A DNA stretch of 52,869 nucleotides from a virus. The notes beneath the pieces were generated by a model. It was not told where the DNA came from. It worked only from the letters and a program-made list of their open reading frames with translations, and did not search any database. Both the position numbers and the translations under genes were made by a program. The number at the start of each line of letters is the position of its first letter. Position 1 is the stretch's first letter. Shown one piece after another: positions 16,001 to 26,400 of the stretch. Location of the stretch: positions 1 through 52,869 of the IMG/VR virus record IMGVR_UViG_3300008107_000399; one strand, 5' to 3'.

Positions 16001-19000
16001 GCATACAACGGAATACTTACTGCCCCGTTCGCTGAAATAGTTACTGCTGTACCGGCTGCGCCTGTTAGACTTACAGAGAACTGTGTAGCTGAGAAGTTAG
16101 CAGTTCTTACATAGTACAATACATTTGCCGTAACTCCGTTAGCAGTTCCGCCTAGATAAATCTGTTGTCCAGGAGTTATAGTTGCTGTGCTTGCTACAGT
16201 TAACAAGTTATTGGTAATTGTAGTAGTGGTCACAGTTAATGCTGTAAAACTATCTTTAATAACCTGTGCAACTTTAGTACCGTTATTATATGTTAAAATA
16301 TTTGCATATTGTCCAATACCAGAGCCGCCTGTAATTTGAATACGCATTGAAGGGTACGCAGTTGATAATGCAACATCAGAGTTGGCAATTGTAATACTTG
16401 CAGTATCGCCACTTTGAGCAGCGTTAATTGCATTGATATAGTTAGTACCGCCAAAACCTTGTCCGTCATCTAAGTCGATAATTCTTGTTTCAAAGATAGC
16501 CCCGTCACGGAATTCATCCCCAATGGCAGTTGCATTAATACCGTCACCACTAACACCAATATCTACGTTAGTGTAGTTAGTACCTGCATTGCTGAATTCA
16601 AGGCGTGAAACAGTTCCTGCAATACTGTTAACGACTGTTTCAGTAATAACTGCCTGCTGTCCTGCGTTGTCAACTACTGCAAAAATTGGTTGCTCGTATG
16701 TATCAGTACCTTCAGCAATAACACCGAATGAACCGTAAGAGCTGTTACCGTTAGTAGCACGTATACGTCCGCCTAGTTCTGCCATGTAACCCGCATAACC
16801 ATAGTAGTTAAACACTGAAACAAGTTCTGTTAATGAGTTAGCGCCTGTACACCATACACCAAAACCATCGCTGATAATAGTTGTAAAGTCGTTCTTAACC
16901 ATTGAGCGATTACCGCCAGCATGTATAGCGCCATCAATCTTGGCACCAGAACAGCCAACGCCGAACATAGTAACGTTCTGAGAATAATGTGAACGTTGTT
17001 GTACCCATACGTTCGAGTCGTTAGGACCAAAGCCTGGATTTAAAGCTACGTAAGCACCAGCAGTTGGACGCTTAGTTCCAAAGTCGTTACTTTCGGTTAA
17101 TGTTCCGCTTAAGCCCGCTAGTGTGCAGTTTCTTAAACCAGTACCGTTACTAACATAGAACATGTTAGCTGTTTGTGATCCAGATACTGTGTTATTATAT
17201 AATTCAGCAACACGTAAAGTTTTGTAATTTCCAGTATACCCTAAATCATATACAATACCTTCAATGTATTCTTCTATATCTTTGGCAAACAATACTTCAT
17301 CAAATGAGTATCTAACAATCATTGAGCCGGTACCGTCAGCTGTTACATTAACGGGAGTTGTGCCGTTTTGCGCATTAGTAATTGTTAAAGTAGTAGCACT
17401 TGGAGTAGTCAATACAAAGTACGTTGTTCCAACAGTAATTCCGCTACCGGCAATTGCTGTTCCTGAGAATACAACGGGGTCGCCAACTTTTAAGTTGTGT
17501 GCTGCACTTGAAGTGTATAAGTCAGATGACGCAGTTACACTAGTTACAGTACCGCTGAAGTTTTGCTTAATCCATGCTGTTGCTTCTTCTGCAAGGAAGT
17601 TTTTATTTAATCTTAAAACTTCTGCTCCAGTAAACATTCCTACATCATTTTTGTAAGTAACAGTACCTACTACTTCAGCAGTTGATCCTGTTCCGTTAAC
17701 CATTGTATCAATAATAATATCCATTAATACTTTTAATCTACGAGTGGCAGTAGTATCACCGTCTACTGCTGTTAACAATAGAGTTTTAAGATATCTAAAC
17801 GATGCAACTGTTGCTTCTTTTTGCCCGCCTAACACTAGTTCAGCCTGTGCTCTAAAATAACTTCTAGCTGATGTTATTGTTAGATAGTTGCTGTCAAACA
17901 TCATATCATAGGCAATGTAATCAATAATTAGCCCAATGTCTCTTTCGCAAGTTGCTGAGTCATATGACAATGTTGGAAAATTAGTTTCAATATACGCTGT
18001 AATCTGATTTTTAATTGTGGCTTTAGTTGCTTGTAGATTATTTCTTTGTGTTACTAGACCTGCAATAACCCAACTTGTACTTGGCAAATTGTTGATTTCA
18101 GCAAGAATAGTTAAACCAGTACCGTTAGTAAATGTAGTAATTGCTGCGCCACCTTGATATGCAGCCAACGTAAATGTTGTGCCTAAAGGAGTAGATGCAA
18201 CATAATATCTTGTTCCACTAACTAAACCGTTACCTGTCGCTTGTGGAATAACAACATCTCCTACTGCAAGATTATGTGTTCCGCTAGTAAATGTAGTGCC
18301 TCCGGCTACTGCGGTAATTGTTATAGTAGGAACACCTGTTGTTAATCCGTTTGTGATTATATTAGTAATAACATCAACTAAAGTTCCGACTGAGGTAGCT
18401 GTTGCACCTGACCCAACTGTTTGTCCAGATGCTGCTCTTACTTGAGAAACTGTGTTGCCTGCACTTGGTGTTACTGCATTATCTTGTACTACACTTTGTG
18501 CAACAGATTTTAATCTATTGTAAGCTGCAACAGTAGCAGTTGTGTCACCTGAGTCAATTTCAAGGGCGCCAGTTAATGCAGAATAATATGCTTTACCTGC
18601 AATCAGTGTAGCAATTTTACCAATGTTACCAACACCGTAGCCGTATGTTAAGTCATATACCAGTGCTTCAACAATTAAGCCAACATCTCGTTCACATGCT
18701 GCTCTGCTGAATTCTAAACCAACAAATCCACTAGTACCTAAACCAATTTGTACATCAATCCATGCGGTGATTTCTGCTTGAATAAATGCCTTATTATCTC
18801 TTAGCAATACTGTTGCGGCAGCATACGCACTAGTGATTGTTGAAGGATTGTTCCACTGTAGTCGAGGAATTGATCCACCATTAATAGTTGCAATTACATC
18901 AGATATAATAGCTTTAGTCTGTGCAACTGCACCTGTAGCTGCCACTGTCTTAGCTTTGTATTTTAAGAAATTAATAGCACCTAGTTCAGCTTGACGTTGA

Positions 19001-22000
19001 GTTGTTGTAACAACCGTAGCAGAAACAGTAGCACGTTGTAGTGCTCTACCTGCTGTAATAGCAGCAAAGTTACTGCCAAATGCTACATCATAGCTTATTG
19101 CATCAACCATATAGCCAGTATCTCTAGCACATAGTTCTTCGTTAAAGTTTACATCTTGATAGTTCTTGTAGACCCACCATGTTACATCTGCAACAATTTC
19201 TGTTTTCTTATCTTGCAAGGCAGCAAATGCTGTTTCTATTGCCGAAGTTGCCCATGTAGTATCAGGTGCAATGGTTGCATTAGCGTCGCCATTATTGATC
19301 CAGTCAATAACATCTTGTACACGATCTTGTGCAAATGTCGCAGATGCAGCGTTGCCGCCACTAACACCTACACCAACTTGAGAAACTGCATTACCGGGAG
19401 TAATTGTCACTGCCTGTGCTTGTGCAATTTGTCCAATAATTGTTTTAATTCTAGCGTAGGCTGCAACTGTTGCTGCAATCTCACCAAGATCAATAGTTGA
19501 ATCATAATTCGAATAGTAAGCACTGCCTACAATTAATGATTGTGTATTGCCACCATAGGTAATATCATAACGTACACCGTCTAAGATGTAACCAATATCT
19601 CTAGCACATCCTGCTTGTCCTGTTGCTCCAAGGCTAACCCAAACTGCGTTGTAGTTTAGATTTAAGAATGCTGCAATCTCAGCTTTAATAAAAGCATAAT
19701 TTTGTACAATCTGTGCTCTTGCTCTTGAATAATTAATATCATAACCTACTGGGTCTGGTAATACTAATGACGGTACTGCACCTAATCCGCTAGCAACAAT
19801 ATCATAAATTACATCTGCACTAGCTATGGCTCTTGATACTGCTAGTTCGCTACCTACTGAACCTACTTGTCCGTTGGTAATTTGTTTGATAGCAATGTCA
19901 ACATACGTGACAGTATCTAGTAATTCTGGTAAATCTGTGGATACACTTAATTCAGTACTTGCAGTTCCTCTGAAATACAACATACCTACTCTAATAGAGC
20001 GGAAGTTAGCACCAAACATTATATCATACGCAACTGCATCAACTAGATAACCAACGTCAATAGCATGTGCGGCAGTATCGTAAACTAAAGTTGGATAATT
20101 TGTGTTAATATATTCAATGGCGCCCGCTTGTATACCTGCCTTTAACGATTGAATTGCATTCTTAGCATCAACTAGACCACCAGTTACCCAAGTAATACTA
20201 GGCTCAACAGTTAATGGAAGATCTTCTGTATCAATTGAAGTATAAATTTCTTGAACCCTATCTTCTGCAAATACTCCTGCATTTACAGAACCGTGTGGCA
20301 GAGAGTCGTCTTGGTTAAGTGCATTACCTACAGACTTAGTCCAGCTGCTAGGACTATTATCACCTACAGCAATGAAGTTTATAATTGCTACTAAACGTGA
20401 GTAGATTGCAATTGCTGCGGCTTTTACACCTAAGTGTGCAGCAAATACTCCTGAAGGATAATATAAACGTGCAGTAACTATACTCTCTAAGTTTCCGCCA
20501 TAAGTTAAATCATATGCTAGTGCATCAACAAGATAACCAACTTCAGTAGACCATGCTGCACGTTGTGGAGCAGTTAGTGTAGTGTTCCATAATGTGTTAT
20601 AGTTCACTGTCATGTATGCAGCGATTTCAGCTTGTAAGAATGCCTTGTTTAAAACAATTAGTCTACGAGCATTTTCAAATCCAGCATCATACCCTGTTGG
20701 GTCTATTAAGACTGTACTTGGAACAGATCCAAGTCCACCTGATAAGATAGCTGAAACAATTGCAGTCTTGGTTCCAACTGCGGTAGTAGTTGTACTGTTG
20801 CCTGCGTATCCGCCAACATATAGTTGTGTTTCAGTGTTGCCAGATGTTGGGGTTATCTCAACATTTTGAATTACATCGCTAACAATATTACTAATACGAG
20901 TTAGTGCTGATGTAGCTTTTGGTTTGTCGTTCACTAGCAAGTCGTTTGCTAGTGCTGGTTGAATTACGGTACTTCTTAATTCGTCTCCTACCACCGCAGT
21001 AAATGGAGAAATAACCATTGGCAACACTTCTGCAAAAGTACCTGTCTTGACAGATATAGTTGTGTTGGGATAAATTGGTGCAGGGATTGCTGTTGCATTA
21101 CCTACATTGATACCTGTTGTGATAATAGACATCAGTGCACCAACTGTAGTAGTTACTCCTGCTTCAACAGGTAATGATTCGTCAACAACTTGTGTTATAC
21201 CATTAGTAATACCGTTGAATGCTTGATAATTTCTCCACGGCTCGTTATTAAGAACGTTAACTACTAGAGTAGTTAAGTAGTTATATGCAGCAATAGTTTG
21301 AATTTTTTGTGTTCCAAAATTACTGTTAATATATGCATTGCCTGCCGGTGTGTAATATGCCTTGGCGGCAAGAGTAATCTTACTATTTCCTCCATGTGCA
21401 ATATCGTGTTTTAATGCTTCAACAATTAATCCAACATCACGTTCACAGAAATCACTATCGTATGATAGTGTACCGGTCATTGAACCTGTAGCATCAGTTA
21501 ATTGTTTTAATGTTCCACCTAATGCTTCTGAAATTGTAAATGTTGTACTGCTTACAACAGTTTTTACATAATATTTTTGTCCTGCTGTAACTCCGCCAAG
21601 TGTTCCAGAGAACTCAATTGGCATATTTGCTGTTAGGTTAGCAGTGCTTGCACAAGTAAACACATCAGTAAGAGCAGTTGACTCAGTAATATCAACTGTA
21701 TATGTATAGATTACCCAATTGGTAATTTCTTTCATAATAAACTGTTTATTTTTTGCCAACAGTGTTCTTGCATTAGGATATAAGTATCCTTCCTCAATTT
21801 GTTTTGTTGCAAATTTTACAGTTTTCCATGGCTGATCGATTGTTGCACCAGCGGCTGGATACGCTACATCTCGTCCTAGTGGTCCAACGTATACTAAGTT
21901 GTTGATAAGACCGTAATTTGCCCAAATTGGGAATCCGTCTTGGCTTCGCAAAACTTGACCGTTAATACCGACTGGTAGTCTAGTCGGACCGTTTGCACCG

Positions 22001-23382
22001 TAGTATACCAAATCACCAGTTTCTAATAGAACGTTATATTCTGCTCCAGCAGTTAATAAATTCCAATAGTCTCCAACTGTGTCCGCGTCAGGTCTGTTTA
22101 ATAAACTTGAAAGGTGGGGGTCAATACATATGTATGAATTAGCACTAAACGATACAATGTCGCCTAACAAATAACTAACATCAACTGCCCAAGAAATTGC
22201 TGCGCCAGTCCATGTAAATGTTGATAACGGTCCTGTAGAACCGCCGCCAGTAATGCCAGTAACTGTAAGTGTAATATCATTAGCTTGTGTAGTGCCACCG
22301 ACTAGTGATCCTAATATTTTAACTTTATCACCGACTGCATAATCAGTTCCTGGGAATCCACTTGCAATTGTTACAGTGTATACTGTATTTGAACGAGTAA
22401 CATCAAATTTTGCACCTTGTCCTAAACCAGTTGCACCAACAGATGCTACTGCTAGATATGTCTCAGGTGTCGATGTCCATCTAAAACCGTTGTTTAATAA
22501 ATCCCAATAGGTAGTGTTGGTTGGAGTCTGTCCTAGATTATCAACTTTTGATACGTAAGTGTATGCACAGTCTGCTAGATTACTTGTAGGTTGTTTATTA
22601 ATGTTAATTGTTTTAGCAATATATGAATAACCGCCATATGTTACAACATCTCCTTGTTGGTACTCTGTACTATTATTCCATGAGCTTTCAAATTCAAAAC
22701 CGTTTACAAATATATCCCACTTTGTTTCATCGAACGGGTCTTCACTTGTATGATAATCGACGCAAATCCATAAATTTGCTCCGTATTTAACTACGTCATT
22801 TTCCTTATAGCGTATACTTGCATCATTCCAGTCACCAAGATAGGTAACACCTTGATTAAAAATATCCCACTTGTCGGAATCATCCTCTAATCCTAGTGTT
22901 GCAGTAGCAGCACTAACGTGGCCTTCTGTGCAAACATAAGTAGTCCCGCCATATACTACAAAATCATTTAGCTTATATCTTGTAGAAGTTGCCCAGTTGC
23001 TTTTCCATTCGAATGATGTTGCAAATACTTCCCACTTTTCTAAGTCGTCTTCTAAACCTAAATATGTTGGGGCAATATAGGTGGCTGAAGTATGTCCTGT
23101 TGCACAAATATAAACTACTGCACCATACTTAACAACGGCACCTGGATTATAATATGTTCCTGAAGCCCAGTCACCATTCCATTGTGTTCCGTCAGCTACA
23201 ATATTCCACTTTGTTGGTGTAAAATCTAAGTCTGTATCGAATAAACTAGATGCTGTATGATTTACAACACAAATATAACTTTTTCCGCCGTTACTCACGA
23301 CGTCATCAATTAGATATGGCGTTCCTACAGTCCATTGACCTTTCCATACAAATCTAATTCTACCTAGTTTAAATTCAGCCAT
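13045..23382 (-). CDS. Giant multidomain tail fibre/adhesin (3445 aa)
   Basis: At 10.3 kb this gene fills a fifth of the window. Residues 1-450 hold about six carbohydrate-binding repeats of the CBM5/12 style (W-x-Y-x-x-GD-x-V-x-YGG-x-x-Y-x-C), each about 50-60 aa, one interrupted at 306-395 by the module also found in gp15. Residues 640-2065 hold eight copies of a 150-aa, partly helical module marked by RDVGLIVEALxYDxxYGGN. Residues 2072-2226 match the conserved beta-helix-like domain shared with the next gene (GGRIRATNGNSSYGSFGV). Residues 2505-3020 are beta-propeller-like AYGNGRFVAI repeats, split by an insertion at 2560-2790. The C-terminus (FFTSTDQDGNFNVGGLFGV; PTQRAIKAYI) is again shared. 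It probably binds host surface glycans as part of the virion. No protease or autochaperone motif is evident. Confidence 0.8.
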   Translation of the reverse strand: MAEFKLGRIRFVWKGQWTVGTPYLIDDVVSNGGKSYICVVNHTASSLFDTDLDFTPTKWNIVADGTQWNGDWASGTYYNPGAVVKYGAVVYICATGHTSATYIAPTYLGLEDDLEKWEVFATSFEWKSNWATSTRYKLNDFVVYGGTTYVCTEGHVSAATATLGLEDDSDKWDIFNQGVTYLGDWNDASIRYKENDVVKYGANLWICVDYHTSEDPFDETKWDIFVNGFEFESSWNNSTEYQQGDVVTYGGYSYIAKTININKQPTSNLADCAYTYVSKVDNLGQTPTNTTYWDLLNNGFRWTSTPETYLAVASVGATGLGQGAKFDVTRSNTVYTVTIASGFPGTDYAVGDKVKILGSLVGGTTQANDITLTVTGITGGGSTGPLSTFTWTGAAISWAVDVSYLLGDIVSFSANSYICIDPHLSSLLNRPDADTVGDYWNLLTAGAEYNVLLETGDLVYYGANGPTRLPVGINGQVLRSQDGFPIWANYGLINNLVYVGPLGRDVAYPAAGATIDQPWKTVKFATKQIEEGYLYPNARTLLAKNKQFIMKEITNWVIYTYTVDITESTALTDVFTCASTANLTANMPIEFSGTLGGVTAGQKYYVKTVVSSTTFTISEALGGTLKQLTDATGSMTGTLSYDSDFCERDVGLIVEALKHDIAHGGNSKITLAAKAYYTPAGNAYINSNFGTQKIQTIAAYNYLTTLVVNVLNNEPWRNYQAFNGITNGITQVVDESLPVEAGVTTTVGALMSIITTGINVGNATAIPAPIYPNTTISVKTGTFAEVLPMVISPFTAVVGDELRSTVIQPALANDLLVNDKPKATSALTRISNIVSDVIQNVEITPTSGNTETQLYVGGYAGNSTTTTAVGTKTAIVSAILSGGLGSVPSTVLIDPTGYDAGFENARRLIVLNKAFLQAEIAAYMTVNYNTLWNTTLTAPQRAAWSTEVGYLVDALAYDLTYGGNLESIVTARLYYPSGVFAAHLGVKAAAIAIYSRLVAIINFIAVGDNSPSSWTKSVGNALNQDDSLPHGSVNAGVFAEDRVQEIYTSIDTEDLPLTVEPSITWVTGGLVDAKNAIQSLKAGIQAGAIEYINTNYPTLVYDTAAHAIDVGYLVDAVAYDIMFGANFRSIRVGMLYFRGTASTELSVSTDLPELLDTVTYVDIAIKQITNGQVGSVGSELAVSRAIASADVIYDIVASGLGAVPSLVLPDPVGYDINYSRARAQIVQNYAFIKAEIAAFLNLNYNAVWVSLGATGQAGCARDIGYILDGVRYDITYGGNTQSLIVGSAYYSNYDSTIDLGEIAATVAAYARIKTIIGQIAQAQAVTITPGNAVSQVGVGVSGGNAASATFAQDRVQDVIDWINNGDANATIAPDTTWATSAIETAFAALQDKKTEIVADVTWWVYKNYQDVNFNEELCARDTGYMVDAISYDVAFGSNFAAITAGRALQRATVSATVVTTTQRQAELGAINFLKYKAKTVAATGAVAQTKAIISDVIATINGGSIPRLQWNNPSTITSAYAAATVLLRDNKAFIQAEITAWIDVQIGLGTSGFVGLEFSRAACERDVGLIVEALVYDLTYGYGVGNIGKIATLIAGKAYYSALTGALEIDSGDTTATVAAYNRLKSVAQSVVQDNAVTPSAGNTVSQVRAASGQTVGSGATATSVGTLVDVITNIITNGLTTGVPTITITAVAGGTTFTSGTHNLAVGDVVIPQATGNGLVSGTRYYVASTPLGTTFTLAAYQGGAAITTFTNGTGLTILAEINNLPSTSWVIAGLVTQRNNLQATKATIKNQITAYIETNFPTLSYDSATCERDIGLIIDYIAYDMMFDSNYLTITSARSYFRAQAELVLGGQKEATVASFRYLKTLLLTAVDGDTTATRRLKVLMDIIIDTMVNGTGSTAEVVGTVTYKNDVGMFTGAEVLRLNKNFLAEEATAWIKQNFSGTVTSVTASSDLYTSSAAHNLKVGDPVVFSGTAIAGSGITVGTTYFVLTTPSATTLTITNAQNGTTPVNVTADGTGSMIVRYSFDEVLFAKDIEEYIEGIVYDLGYTGNYKTLRVAELYNNTVSGSQTANMFYVSNGTGLRNCTLAGLSGTLTESNDFGTKRPTAGAYVALNPGFGPNDSNVWVQQRSHYSQNVTMFGVGCSGAKIDGAIHAGGNRSMVKNDFTTIISDGFGVWCTGANSLTELVSVFNYYGYAGYMAELGGRIRATNGNSSYGSFGVIAEGTDTYEQPIFAVVDNAGQQAVITETVVNSIAGTVSRLEFSNAGTNYTNVDIGVSGDGINATAIGDEFRDGAIFETRIIDLDDGQGFGGTNYINAINAAQSGDTASITIANSDVALSTAYPSMRIQITGGSGIGQYANILTYNNGTKVAQVIKDSFTALTVTTTTITNNLLTVASTATITPGQQIYLGGTANGVTANVLYYVRTANFSATQFSVSLTGAAGTAVTISANGAVSIPLYAAGWDHVIPGTTIVAGLDLTSSYIIEPRISYTAPGYTATSRTIPSAAYKAVAYGTGRYVAVGSSGTTTAYSLNGKAWTAGGALGASASWTDIVFGGGQGAVATAQVGGLGGAGAVLSVTMGAVNSVGDPGIDQVVSVQIVDGGYNYTTPPSIIFTGTGLGAAATCTVLNGKIDSVTIVTNGSGYTVAPTATAVSSRITKMDISTWGRGYTAAPSVSLTAPFTATAWTSGGAATAGTYYSYVNTVGLDNITNFYLAGASGTFSAAAPTFQTGTGASGIYGVALTYVGTQARGTAVLSNTGVSSITINDPGFGYTTTPTITIIDPLAKFVAIATGSTTSSYLPASSAVGAAWIAGGALPTSTMVSLAYGNGFYVTVGGTSSASSSTTGTSWVPRTLPTLGAGTYSSVAYGNGYFVAISTGSNATAVSSSGTTWAAGGNLPSSTTWTSVAYGNGRFVAIANGPSRTVAYSINNGTTWAAASPGLPSSQAWSKISYAQGLFVAVATGSTVCATSQDGINWVERTMPGASSNWSGLAFGNTSSNPLWVAVTTTSGTVAASLNTGARALARMRVVNGTIFEVRMVEPGSAYPKGTVTATTATTNIISVDNTENLVANQPVIFSSCDTGGLVTEKLYYVIGASIVTNTSFQVSLVAGSGTPVVLVTTTGLTGKYRAGAITTQFDPNKVVTAALNPRAGDGALANPSFSSRGTAYTVGTTVANGDGSANLYQPSTFIAVRNLYAVPQAGSNVVFGSIPGVWYKLVAVTNVLGDPGDYTGTFQISPAISVLQAPIDGDSITTTIKYSQVRLTGHDFLYIGTGNQADTNYPFVNPANADINKQTVASGGGRVFFTSTDQDGNFNVGGLFGVQQSTGTATLNADAFNLSGLQSLQLGSLNIGTGSAIINQFSTDPFFTADSDNIVPTQRAIKAYITAQIGGGQSSLNVNTLTAGVVYIANNSISTTSGGQLNIKSKMNFTGGIDGAPVALGFFFQR
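17188..21447 (-). repeat. Eight-copy protein module (RDVGLIVEAL-x-YD) inside the giant fibre
   Basis: The signature recurs near residues 646, 946, 1108, 1259, 1418, 1563, 1812 and 2033, about every 150 aa. Each copy couples a helix-like line (N-x-x-F-x-x-x-E-I-x-A-Y-I) to the signature and an A-x-x-YY strand. The neighbouring 2683-aa paralogue holds one copy (RRDTGYLIDAIIFDLSRGGN, near 591). DNA identity between copies is low by eye, so the expansion is not very recent. Confidence 0.75.
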
Positions 23383-23404
23383 TTGCTTTCATCCTTTTAC
23401 ATTA

Positions 23405-23412
23405 TATTTATC
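23405..23412 (-). promoter_or_regulatory. Late promoter GATAAATA before the 3445-aa fibre
   Basis: GATAAATA on the minus strand, followed by TAATG-rich sequence and an AAAGGA ribosome site before the ATG at 23382. It lies in the 78-base gap between the two giant fibre genes, so the second giant can be transcribed on its own. Confidence 0.6.
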
Positions 23413-23413
23413 T

Positions 23414-23432
23414 AAGTGTAAATCTTACACTT
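23414..23432 (-). terminator. 8-bp hairpin between the giant fibre genes
   Basis: Perfect inverted repeat AAGTGTAA (23414-23421) and TTACACTT (23425-23432) with a 3-base loop. It lies 28 bases after the stop of the 2683-aa gene and just before the next late promoter. It has no long U-run, so it may be a weak terminator or an RNA 3'-end or processing hairpin. Confidence 0.4.
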
Positions 23433-23460
23433 TCTATTACCTTTCTCTGTAAGAACATCA

Positions 23461-26400
23461 TTATATTGCTGTTCCTGAGGCAAAACTCTTCTGGAAGAAG
23501 AACATTGCCATACCATCACCGTCCCATGCACCGTACGCAGCATCGACTCCGTCACCTACACCGCGAATATTTGTTAAACTTGTCATATTAACTACAGACC
23601 CGTCATTGCCTTCAGAAACAGTACTTTGAATTTTGTCTGGACCACCAACCTTGACTGTTCCAGCAGTTAATTCGCCAGTAAATGTATTAGATCCACCTTG
23701 ACTTAATCTTGCACCTAAGTATGCTTTAATTGCTTTTTGTGTTGCAATAATATTGTTACTATTTGCTACGAATGTACTGTCTGTGCTAAATTGTGTAATA
23801 ATAACACTGTTGCCTCCAACAGCAATACCTCCAAGTTTTAACTCGCTTAGTCCGCTTAATCCAAATTGACTAGCACTTAGTGTAACAATACCAGTAGCTT
23901 GCTCTACGGCAAACAATTTACCTACACGGAAGTTACCGTCTTGATCTGTTGAACTGTAAAACACTCGACCAAAATTGCTTTCAATTGCTTCGTTTTGCGG
24001 AGATAATACAGTTGTTTCAGGTAATCTTGGATAGTTAGATTGCTCAAAGTTACCAAAGCCTATGTTTAATAGATCGTGATTTGTCAATCGAACCTGACTA
24101 TATTTTGTACGAACACTTACAAGTCTTCCGTTAGTAGGGGACAATCCTACAGTCATAGGAGGATCAATATTTACTCGTGCTGTAATATTTGGTGCTAGTG
24201 TGCCGTCTAATAATTCTGCACTAGTTACCTTATAGATAGTAGAATTATCTGCAATGGCTAAGTTGTCTCCAGAACTCGGCAATCTATCCAAGTCTATTAT
24301 AATTAAACTACTACCAATTTGAAAACTATCTGCGTAACCTAGTCCAGTAATATTAATTACAGTTGTATTGGTATTATAACCTACACCGTTGTTTATAAAT
24401 GTAGGGCTTGCTAATACACCGTTACCCAGTAGTGGAAGAACTGATGCTACTAGTGTTGCATTAGAATCTGTGATTGTAAATGTTGGAGCTGTACTGTAAT
24501 TGCCGCCTGGTTCCCATTCGTTAATACCAATAATAACTCCACTATTAATAACAGGCCTTGATTTAGTTACCGAGCCTGCTTCTATTATATTAGCAAAACT
24601 TTGTCCTTTTACACTAACAAACAACCCGTCATACGTGTCAGTTAATCCAAACGTTACATGCCCCATATTAAGTTGAGAATCTCTAGTAGTCCAGCGATTG
24701 CCGTCTTCGCTAATATATGCTAGAGCAGATGACGGTGAAGGTTCGTGCCCTGTTGCAACAAAGACTCCGTTGCCGTATGCAATGTTAGTTGCAAATATGT
24801 CATATAAAGAACTTACCCAATTAATTCCGTCTAAGCTGTAAGCGGCTTTACCAGGCGCTGATGCAACCGCAACAAATCTACCATTGCCGTATGAAACACT
24901 AGCCCAAGTAGTATTAGTAGGTAGAACTGTAGGAGTCCATGAGATTCCATTTGTGCTATACGCTGCTGCTGTTCCGTTTGAAGTAATTACAACAAATTTA
25001 TTATCGCCGTAGGCTATATCGCTCCATAAAGCGGCAGCTAATACTCCGCCGTTAGTCCAGTTAGCACCGTAGTTTGTACTATATGCAGTAACATTGCTGT
25101 TTGAAGTAATGGCAATAAATCTTCCATTGCCGTATACTACTTTACTCCATGTTACGGGACTCTCTATAGTACCCGCTGCTGGTAAACTAGTTGATTTCCA
25201 AGTTGCTAGATTGCTATTAGAATATAATACTGTTGACCCAGTTACCGAGCTGTTGCTAGATATAATTACCCAATACTTGTTACCGTATGCAATACTCGAC
25301 CATACTCTAGAAGCAGGCAAAATAATTTGATCCCAATCTAATCCGTTTACTGAGTTAACTAAAACATTACCAGTATTAGGAATAGCAGCGTATCTACCAT
25401 TACCGTATGCAATGTCTGCATATGCTGCACCTGGTGGTTGAGAAATAATTGTGGCGCCGCCTGTAGAAAACGGTGGAGCACTATATGTAATTCTTGGTTC
25501 AATACTATAGATAGTCGATGCATCGAATGCCGGAACAAGCTCAGTTCCTGGATTGACATGATCCCATCCTTCTTCAACCATTTGCATTGACCCTGAATTA
25601 TTTGTCAAATTAAATGTAGTACCAGTTGGACTAATTGCACTAATAGTAAATGTGTTTGTTGATCCAGGTAGAATTGATTTTACATAATAATGGTCTCCGC
25701 GTACAACACCTCCAATCAACGGAACTTCAAAAATACCATTCATAGATCCAAAATCATTAGACAATACTTCTTTTGCAGATGTAGTAGTAGCTGTTAATGT
25801 TCCAGTTGCAGTTGTTAGTGCTACAGATGCACCAGTTGTTCTAGTAATACAATTACCTGTTGCAGTTGTCAAAGATACTGGTGCTCCACCTAAACGGGTA
25901 GTACCTGCAAAAGAACCTGTTGCTGAAGTTAATGTTACATTTGCAGAAGTAGTTCTTACTGTTATAATACCAAATCCATCAGTTAATGTAACTGCCGAAC
26001 CTGAAGGAACTGTACTAACAGTAAATGATGTTATGGAGTTTACAGCCGAAACATAATACACGGTTCCAGATACAAGACCACCAAAAGTATCACCTGAAAA
26101 TATTACAGGATTATTAGGAACAAAGCCAGTGGTATCATTTACTGTAATAAGATTAGAAACTGCTTCAGTTTCTGTTGCCGTTGCACTAATAATACTAGGT
26201 GAAACAGTTATATGTTGTGCATCAATAATTCTGTTTACAAAATATGTTATGTTTGCAGTTATACCTCCAAATGTTGTACCTGTAAATACAATTGGATTTA
26301 GCGGCGTTAGGTTGTTAGACGATGCTACAGTAAGTTCATTTGGTCGTGTTGGATCTGTAGATACTGTTGTTTCAGATACTGCAATATTCAATGCAACTGA

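Noticed and set aside
19156-19500. Cys-rich 114-aa plus-strand frame
   Set aside because: It is antisense to the giant fibre, and its Cys come from the complement of Ala/Thr codons. It is not related to the true Cys-rich gene.
24598-25440. Sialidase activity for the propeller-like repeats
   Set aside because: The repeats read AYGNGRFVAI and lack the Asp-box (S-x-D-x-G-x-x-W) series and the arginine triad of sialidases, so only a fold-like resemblance is supported.
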